Shown piece by piece: positions 31,365-37,199 of a stretch of 37,199 nucleotides of DNA (positions are counted from its first letter, which is position 1; every line of letters starts with the position of its first letter). The stretch comes from Sellimonas sp963559135 (GTDB lineage: Bacteria > Bacillota > Clostridia > Lachnospirales > Lachnospiraceae), in assembly GCA_963559135.1 (NCBI GenBank), contig CAUWJP010000031.1, forward strand, positions 1 through 37,199, written 5' to 3'. The notes under the pieces were generated by a model. It was not told the origin of the DNA, did no database searches, and saw nothing but the letters and a program-made list of their open reading frames with translations. Position numbers and translations under genes: made by a program.

Positions 31365-34300
31365 ATGTATTTAAAAAGCATTGAAGTACAGGGATTTAAG
31401 TCTTTTGCAAATAAAATCGTCTTTCAGTTTCATAATGGAATCACTGGAATTGTAGGCCCAAACGGAAGTGGAAAAAGTAACGTTGCAGACGCAGTTCGGT
31501 GGGTGCTCGGAGAACAGAGGGTAAAGCAGCTCCGTGGAGGAAACATGCAGGATGTCATTTTCTCCGGAACCGAGAATCGAAAGCCGTTAAGTTACGCTTC
31601 GGTTGGGATTACATTGGACAATTCTGACCATAAGCTTCCGATCGATTTTGAGGAAGTCACTGTGACAAGAAAGCTGTATCGTTCCGGGGAGTCGGAGTAT
31701 CTGATAAATGGAAGAAGTTGCAGGCTGAAGGATATAAACGAACTGTTTTATGATACCGGAATCGGAAAAGAGGGATATTCTATTATCGGTCAGGGACAGA
31801 TCGATAAGATTCTGAGCGGAAAGCCGGAGGAGCGGCGGGAGCTGTTCGATGAGGCTGCCGGGATTGTTAAATTCAAGAGAAGAAAAAACACATCGTTGAA
31901 GAAGCTTGAAGAAGAACAGCAGAATCTGGTACGTGTAACCGACATCCTTTCGGAGCTGGAAAAACAGTACGGACCGCTTAAAAAGCAGTCTGAGACAGCG
32001 AGAGAGTATCTGAAGAAGCGGGAAGAGATGAAAAAGCTGGATGTCAATCTGTTTCTTGTGCAGACAGAAAAGTTAAAAGCGGAAGAAAAGGAAACAGAAG
32101 AGGCTTTGGGACGTGCGCAGGAAGAACTTGATGAAGCGAAAAAGCGGTATGATGCCATGAAAGAGGAGTATGCCGAAGTAGAAAAACGGATTGAGGAGAT
32201 TGACCTTCAGACGGAAACCGCGAGAAAGCAACTGAATGATACAAGACTGATCCGGCAGCAGTATGAGAACAGCATTGACCTTCTCAAAGAGCAGATCAAC
32301 AGCGTGCGGATGAATGACGCTCATTATCTGGAGCGGAAAAAGACAGTCGAGGAAGAGATCCAAAAACGGGAGAATGAACTCGAAGAACTGAAAAGTCAGC
32401 GCGCAGAACTGGAAGCTCAGATGAGGGAGAAGGAAGCGCAGAGTGAGAAAGAAAAAGAGAATCTGACCAGTCTTCAGGAGGAGATGGCGAGGATCAGTCT
32501 TTCCAGTGAGGAAAAGAAAAATGAGATCATGAAGATTCTTTCCGTGCGAGCTTCGACAAAGGCAGAACTACAGCGTTTTCATACGTTGAAAGAGCAGATT
32601 CGGGTTCAAAAGACGGGGCTTGCGCAGCAGCTTTTAACGATTACTCAGGAAACGGAAGTATATCGCACAGAATACGAAAAATATGAGAGCGAATGGAAAG
32701 AACTTTCCGCACAGATTCGGACATGTTCAAAAACGATTGCGCAGTATGAAAGTGAAATTGCACGGCTTCAAGAAGAAATTACGAAAGAAAACGGACTTCT
32801 CCAGACCGGACAAAGCGCTTATCACAGAGAGCAGTCCAGGCTGGAATCCTTGAAAAATATGACCGAGCGTTATGAAGGATACGGAAACAGTATTCGGAGA
32901 GTCATGGAGCAGAAAAGCCGGGAGCAGGGAATCCTTGGAGTAGTGGCGGATCTGATCCGCGTGGAGAAAAAGTACGAGACAGCGGTAGAGACTGCGCTCG
33001 GCGGAAGTATCCAGAATATAGTAACAAGGGATGAAGAGACGGCGAAAAGAATGATTGCCTATTTAAAGCAGCATAAATTCGGACGGGCAACTTTCCTTCC
33101 GTTGACCAGTGTGAAGGGATCCGAGTTTCCAAAGCCGGAAGTGCTGAAAGAGGATGGCGTCATTGGACTTGCCCATACACTGGTGGAGACGGATGAAGAG
33201 TTTAAGGGCCTCATGAAGAATCTGCTTGGGCGCACCGTCGTAGTGGATAATATCGATGTGGGTATCCGCCTTGCAAGGAAATACCGACAGAGCATCCGGA
33301 TGGTGACAACGGAAGGAGAGCTTTTAAATCCGGGCGGATCCATGACAGGTGGTGCTTTTAAAAATTCCAGCAGCCTGTTAAGCAGACGGCGTGAGATTGA
33401 GGAATTTGAAAAGACCGTACAGATGCTGAAAAAGGATCTGGAGCAAACGAGAGAATCTTTAGAACAGCATAAAGAAGAGCGGGCCGGATATTATGCGAAA
33501 ATGGACAGTCTTAAGGATGAGATGCAGAAGATTTATGTCCGGCAGAATACCGCAAAGATGAACCTTTCCCAGGTACAGAGCAGACAGAAATCAATCATCG
33601 ACCGAAAGGCAGAGCTTTTAAAAGAAAATGAAAATTATGAAAACCAGCTCCGTGAGCTTCAGGAGAATCAGGAATCAATTGAAATCGAACTTGGGACTTC
33701 GGAAGAGCTGGAAGAAAGGCTGAAAAAAGAGACAGAGGAAGAGCAGAGGACTCTGGAGAAAAAGAAAGAAGAAGAACTGCTTCTGCAGAAGCGTGCTGAG
33801 GATGCACATCTTGTCTTTGCAGAGCTTGGCCAAAAGGAAATCTTCCTGAATGAAAATCAGGAACGTATCTGGCAGGAGTATACGAAGTATACGCAGGAGA
33901 AGAAGCTGCTGGAGGAAAACCAGGGAGACAATAAGAAAGTCATTGCGGAAAAAGAGCAGGAGATGGAACGGGCGGACCGAAAGATTCAGGAAGCAGGAGA
34001 ACTGATCGAAGAGATTGAGAAGGAGATCGGACAGTATGCAGGGGAAAAGGAAACACTTTCCCGCAGACATAAGGAATTCCTTGGAAAGCGCGACGCCATA
34101 TCGGAACAGATTTCCGATCTTGATAAGGAGACTTTCCGGCTTGGAGGAAAGAAAGATGGGCTGGAAGAGACGATGGAAAAGCAGATGAATTATATGTGGG
34201 AAGAATATGAGATCACATATAACCATGCGCAGCAGTATCGGGATGAAAGCATCGGAGACCTGAATTTCATGAAGAAAGAGATTCAGCGGCTTCGTTCGGA

Positions 34301-34922
34301 GATCCGCAGCCTTGGCAATGTCAATGTCAATGCCATCGAAGATTTTAAAAATCTGGAAGAGCGATATCTGTTTTTGAAGAACCAGCATGAAGATCTGATA
34401 GAAGCGGAGGCAACCTTAAAGCAGATTATTGAGGAACTGGATACTGCCATGAGAAAGCAGTTTGAGGAACAGTTCGCAAGGATCAAAGAAGAGTTCCATA
34501 ATGTATTCCGGCAGCTTTTTGGAGGCGGGAAAGGGACACTTGAACTTCTGGAGGATGAGGATATTCTGGAAGCCGGGATTCGGATTATTGCACAGCCGCC
34601 GGGAAAGAAGCTTCAGAATATGATGCAGCTTTCCGGTGGAGAGAAAGCGCTGACGGCCATCGCGCTTCTCTTTGCGATTCAGAATCTGAAACCGTCGCCA
34701 TTTTGTTTGCTGGACGAGATCGAGGCGGCTCTGGACGATTCCAACGTTACAAGGTTTGCGCAGTATCTTCACAGACTGACGAAAAACACGCAGTTTATTG
34801 TCATCACGCATAGAAGAGGAACGATGACGGCGGCGGACAGGCTGTATGGAATTACGATGCAGGAAAAGGGAGTTTCTACGCTGGTTTCGGTAGATCTGCT
34901 TGAAAATCAGCTCAGTAAATAA
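31365..34922 (+). CDS. smc: Chromosome segregation protein SMC
   Basis: A 1185-residue condensin subunit. The N-terminal Walker A is GPNGSGKSNVADAVRWVLGEQ at about residues 32-52. Two long coiled coils (about 165-480 and 680-1010) surround a hinge at about 500-670 (LGGSIQNIVTRDEETAKRMI, and GGSMTGGAFKNSS at its end). The C-terminal head has the signature LSGGEKALTAIALLFAIQ and Walker B FCLLDEIEAALDDSNV. It compacts and segregates DNA with ScpA and ScpB, not encoded here. AGGAGAGCT, overlapping the rnc stop, precedes the ATG. Confidence 0.97.
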   Translation: MYLKSIEVQGFKSFANKIVFQFHNGITGIVGPNGSGKSNVADAVRWVLGEQRVKQLRGGNMQDVIFSGTENRKPLSYASVGITLDNSDHKLPIDFEEVTVTRKLYRSGESEYLINGRSCRLKDINELFYDTGIGKEGYSIIGQGQIDKILSGKPEERRELFDEAAGIVKFKRRKNTSLKKLEEEQQNLVRVTDILSELEKQYGPLKKQSETAREYLKKREEMKKLDVNLFLVQTEKLKAEEKETEEALGRAQEELDEAKKRYDAMKEEYAEVEKRIEEIDLQTETARKQLNDTRLIRQQYENSIDLLKEQINSVRMNDAHYLERKKTVEEEIQKRENELEELKSQRAELEAQMREKEAQSEKEKENLTSLQEEMARISLSSEEKKNEIMKILSVRASTKAELQRFHTLKEQIRVQKTGLAQQLLTITQETEVYRTEYEKYESEWKELSAQIRTCSKTIAQYESEIARLQEEITKENGLLQTGQSAYHREQSRLESLKNMTERYEGYGNSIRRVMEQKSREQGILGVVADLIRVEKKYETAVETALGGSIQNIVTRDEETAKRMIAYLKQHKFGRATFLPLTSVKGSEFPKPEVLKEDGVIGLAHTLVETDEEFKGLMKNLLGRTVVVDNIDVGIRLARKYRQSIRMVTTEGELLNPGGSMTGGAFKNSSSLLSRRREIEEFEKTVQMLKKDLEQTRESLEQHKEERAGYYAKMDSLKDEMQKIYVRQNTAKMNLSQVQSRQKSIIDRKAELLKENENYENQLRELQENQESIEIELGTSEELEERLKKETEEEQRTLEKKKEEELLLQKRAEDAHLVFAELGQKEIFLNENQERIWQEYTKYTQEKKLLEENQGDNKKVIAEKEQEMERADRKIQEAGELIEEIEKEIGQYAGEKETLSRRHKEFLGKRDAISEQISDLDKETFRLGGKKDGLEETMEKQMNYMWEEYEITYNHAQQYRDESIGDLNFMKKEIQRLRSEIRSLGNVNVNAIEDFKNLEERYLFLKNQHEDLIEAEATLKQIIEELDTAMRKQFEEQFARIKEEFHNVFRQLFGGGKGTLELLEDEDILEAGIRIIAQPPGKKLQNMMQLSGGEKALTAIALLFAIQNLKPSPFCLLDEIEAALDDSNVTRFAQYLHRLTKNTQFIVITHRRGTMTAADRLYGITMQEKGVSTLVSVDLLENQLSK

Positions 34923-34945
34923 AAAATAAAGGAGTAGAAGAGATT

Positions 34946-35899
34946 ATGGCAGAGGAGAAGAAAGGATTTTTCCGGCGGCTTGTGTCAGGCCTTACAAAGA
35001 CAAGGGAGAATATCGTATCCGGGCTTGACAGCCTGTTCAGCGGGTTTTCCAAAATTGATGAAGACTTCTATGAAGAGCTGGAAGAGATTCTGATCATGGG
35101 AGATCTTGGTGTTAAGGCGACATACTCGATCCTTGATGATCTCAGAGAGAAAGTGAAAGAACAGCATATCAAGGATCCGGCAGACTGTAAACAGCTTCTG
35201 ATTGACAGTATTAAGGAGCAGATGCAGATCGGGGAAACCGCATATGAGTTTGAAAATCAGAAATCCGTAGTACTGGTGATCGGTGTCAACGGGGTAGGAA
35301 AGACGACGACCATCGGAAAGCTTGCAGGAAAGCTTCGCGGTGAAGGGAAAAAAGTTGTGATTGCTGCGGCGGATACGTTCCGTGCGGCAGCGGGTGAGCA
35401 GCTGAAAGAATGGGCAGACCGGGCAAATGCAGAGTTTATCGGGGGTCAGGAAGGCTCTGATCCGGCAGCCGTTGTGTACGATGCGGTTGCAGCCGCAAAG
35501 GCAAGGAAGGCGGATGTTTTGCTGTGTGATACGGCGGGACGTCTTCACAATAAAAAGAATCTGATGGAAGAGCTGAAAAAAATCAATCGTGTCATTGAGA
35601 GAGAGTACGCTGACGCGTACAGAGAAACACTGGTGGTTCTGGATGGAACGACAGGGCAGAATGCACTTTCGCAGGCAAAACAGTTTGCGGAGACGGCAGA
35701 CATTACAGGAATTGTTTTGACAAAAATGGATGGAACCGCAAAAGGGGGAATTGTGGTAGCGATTCAGTCGGAACTTGGCATTCCGGTCAAATACATCGGG
35801 GTAGGCGAAAGTATCGATGATCTGCAGAAATTTGATTCCGATGATTTTGTTAATGCCCTGTTTGCAACAGAGGAGCATCCGGAGGAAGAAACAGAATAA
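34946..35899 (+). CDS. ftsY: Signal recognition particle receptor FtsY
   Basis: A 317-residue SRP-receptor GTPase that docks ribosomes translating membrane proteins at the membrane. It has an N-terminal NG domain without the long acidic A domain of Escherichia coli: GVNGVGKTTTIGKLAG (G1), AADTFRAAAGEQL, LLCDTAGRLHNKKNLMEEL (G3) and LTKMDGTAKGG (G4). GGAGTAG precedes the ATG, 23 bases after smc. The smc-ftsY order is standard in Firmicutes. Confidence 0.97.
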   Translation: MAEEKKGFFRRLVSGLTKTRENIVSGLDSLFSGFSKIDEDFYEELEEILIMGDLGVKATYSILDDLREKVKEQHIKDPADCKQLLIDSIKEQMQIGETAYEFENQKSVVLVIGVNGVGKTTTIGKLAGKLRGEGKKVVIAAADTFRAAAGEQLKEWADRANAEFIGGQEGSDPAAVVYDAVAAAKARKADVLLCDTAGRLHNKKNLMEELKKINRVIEREYADAYRETLVVLDGTTGQNALSQAKQFAETADITGIVLTKMDGTAKGGIVVAIQSELGIPVKYIGVGESIDDLQKFDSDDFVNALFATEEHPEEETE

Positions 35900-35929
35900 A
35901 CATGACATAGAGGAAAGAAGGTTACAGCT

Positions 35930-37144
35930 ATGATGACATTGGAAAAATTTGAAGAAGCAAGCGAACTTGTAAAAAAAGTTACAAATCCGACAAAATTGGT
36001 CTACAGTGAATACCTGAGTGATGAGACCGGTGGAAAGATCTATCTAAAGCCGGAAAATATGCAGCATACGGGAGCATACAAAATCCGTGGCGCCTACTAT
36101 AAAATCAGTACGCTGACCGAAGAGGAAAAGCAGAAAGGACTGATTACTGCTTCGGCAGGAAATCATGCCCAGGGTGTTGCTTACGCAGCGAGACTGTTTG
36201 GATGTAAGGCAACGATTGTAATGCCGACTGTTACGCCACTGATCAAGGTAAACCGCACAAAGAATCTGGGAGCGGATGTAGTTCTCTACGGAGATGTCTA
36301 CGATGATGCCTGTGCCAAGGCCTACGAGCTTGCCGATGAGCATGGATATACATTCGTTCATCCGTTTGACGATCTGGATGTGGCGACAGGACAGGGAAGT
36401 ATTGCCATGGAGATTGTCCAAGAGCTTCCGACTGTCGATTATATTTTTGCCCCGGTAGGAGGCGGCGGACTGATTGCCGGTGTAGCAACTCTTGCAAAAA
36501 TGCTCAATCCGAAGATTAAAGTCATCGGTGTGGAGCCTTCGGAAGCAGCCAGCATGAAAGCGGCCCTGAAAGCAGGAGAGCCGGTGACTCTTCCAAGCGC
36601 CAATACGATTGCGGATGGTACTGCGGTAAAACGTGTGGGAAGCCAGACCTTCGAGTATGTACAGGAAAATGTGGACCAGATCCTGACAGTTGATGATGAT
36701 GAGCTGATCGGAGTCTTTCTGGATATGGTTGAGAACCACAAGATGGTTGTAGAGAATTCTGGTCTGCTCTCTGTAGCAGCACTCAGACAGATCAATCTGG
36801 AAGGAAAAAAGGCCGTCTGTATCTTAAGTGGAGGAAACATGGATGTGATCACGATGGCTTCCATCGTACAGCATGGACTGATCCAGAGAGACCGTATCTT
36901 TTCTGTTTCTGTTTTGCTGCCGGATAAGCCGGGCGAACTGGTACGTGTAGCCAAAACCATTGCGGACGCACAGGGCAATGTCATCAAGCTGGAACACAAC
37001 CAGTTTGTAAGTACAAACAGGAATGCAGCAGTAGAACTGAGAGTAACTATGGAAGCATTCGGAACAGAACACAAGCATCAGATTCTGGAAGCTCTGGAAA
37101 ATAATGGCTTCCGTCCGAAACTGGTTACAACAAAACTGTATTAG
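35930..37144 (+). CDS. ilvA: Threonine ammonia-lyase with ACT domain
   Basis: A 404-residue fold-type II PLP enzyme predicted to deaminate L-threonine to 2-oxobutanoate and ammonia. The PLP lysine is K51 in HTGAYKIRGAYYKI; SAGNHAQGVAYAARLFG binds the substrate carboxylate; the phosphate loop is APVGGGGLIAGVA; SGGNMDVI contacts the pyridine ring. Residues about 325-404 form one ACT domain (SVLLPDKPGELVRVAKTIADAQ), suggesting allosteric control. This is the shorter form that could be biosynthetic (isoleucine) or catabolic (tdcB-like); no ilv or tdc genes lie beside it. Two consecutive ATGs, 35930 and 35933, are possible starts. Confidence 0.93.
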   Translation: MMTLEKFEEASELVKKVTNPTKLVYSEYLSDETGGKIYLKPENMQHTGAYKIRGAYYKISTLTEEEKQKGLITASAGNHAQGVAYAARLFGCKATIVMPTVTPLIKVNRTKNLGADVVLYGDVYDDACAKAYELADEHGYTFVHPFDDLDVATGQGSIAMEIVQELPTVDYIFAPVGGGGLIAGVATLAKMLNPKIKVIGVEPSEAASMKAALKAGEPVTLPSANTIADGTAVKRVGSQTFEYVQENVDQILTVDDDELIGVFLDMVENHKMVVENSGLLSVAALRQINLEGKKAVCILSGGNMDVITMASIVQHGLIQRDRIFSVSVLLPDKPGELVRVAKTIADAQGNVIKLEHNQFVSTNRNAAVELRVTMEAFGTEHKHQILEALENNGFRPKLVTTKLY

Positions 37145-37199
37145 TAGAGATGAGCAAAACGCTTTAATAGAAATTTGAAATTTGGCAGTCAGTCCATAA

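Noticed and set aside
1..37199. CRISPR arrays, insertion sequences, integrases, rRNA genes
   Set aside because: I found no regular spacer repeats, transposase or recombinase motifs, or rRNA in the window.

Overview
The window looks like chromosome from an anaerobic, low-to-mid GC Firmicute, most likely a gut Lachnospiraceae. The evidence is the Clostridia-type gene order (pta-ackA-yceD-rpmF and plsX-acpP-rnc-smc-ftsY), strong AGGAGG ribosome binding sites, TTGACA/TATAAT promoters, a fused two-domain 2-hydroxyacyl-CoA dehydratase activase, and a selenium-dependent glycine-reductase-type locus. No species can be named from sequence reading alone. Almost all genes read rightward; only the activase and tmcAL read leftward.

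Left part (1-9.6 kb): a small unrecognised ORF; a 1421-residue leftward activase; a divergent catalytically dead rhomboid-like membrane protein with a zinc-ribbon tail followed by pyruvate kinase; a TrmB-type regulator overlapping a diaminopimelate-decarboxylase gene; and tRNA-Leu(CAA). The 440 bases after the tRNA hold no intact gene, only a terminator, a tandem TTTTGCCCC motif and a start-less coding remnant.

Middle (10-22.5 kb): a phosphoribosyltransferase-like gene; mntP under a yybP-ykoY manganese riboswitch whose terminator can be drawn base by base; polA-coaE-MBL hydrolase-degV as a tight rightward group; convergent tmcAL; mgtE; pta-ackA; yceD-rpmF.

The most interesting region is 22.6-27.9 kb: grdX, a TetR regulator, grdE, grdB and a YkvI-like transporter. 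grdB is interrupted by an in-frame TGA at codon 351 that is clearly selenocysteine: the GrdB reading frame continues with a UxxCxxC motif for another 89 codons, and a hairpin meeting bacterial SECIS geometry begins 11 nt after the TGA. GrdE has its predicted pyruvoyl-forming cysteine at residue 242. Together they form a substrate-specific component B of a glycine/sarcosine/betaine-reductase-type enzyme. No component A (grdA), component C (grdC/grdD), thioredoxin genes or sel genes are in the window, so this is a detached component B with its own regulator and transporter; its substrate is unknown. Such enzymes yield acetyl phosphate, which the acetate kinase encoded 2-3 kb upstream could turn into ATP.

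Right part (28-37.2 kb): a ThrE-type exporter, then the conserved plsX-acpP-rnc-smc-ftsY series and a threonine ammonia-lyase with an ACT domain. The grd locus plus thrE sits exactly between rpmF and plsX, which are commonly adjacent in Firmicutes, so it reads as a cassette placed within a conserved housekeeping series.
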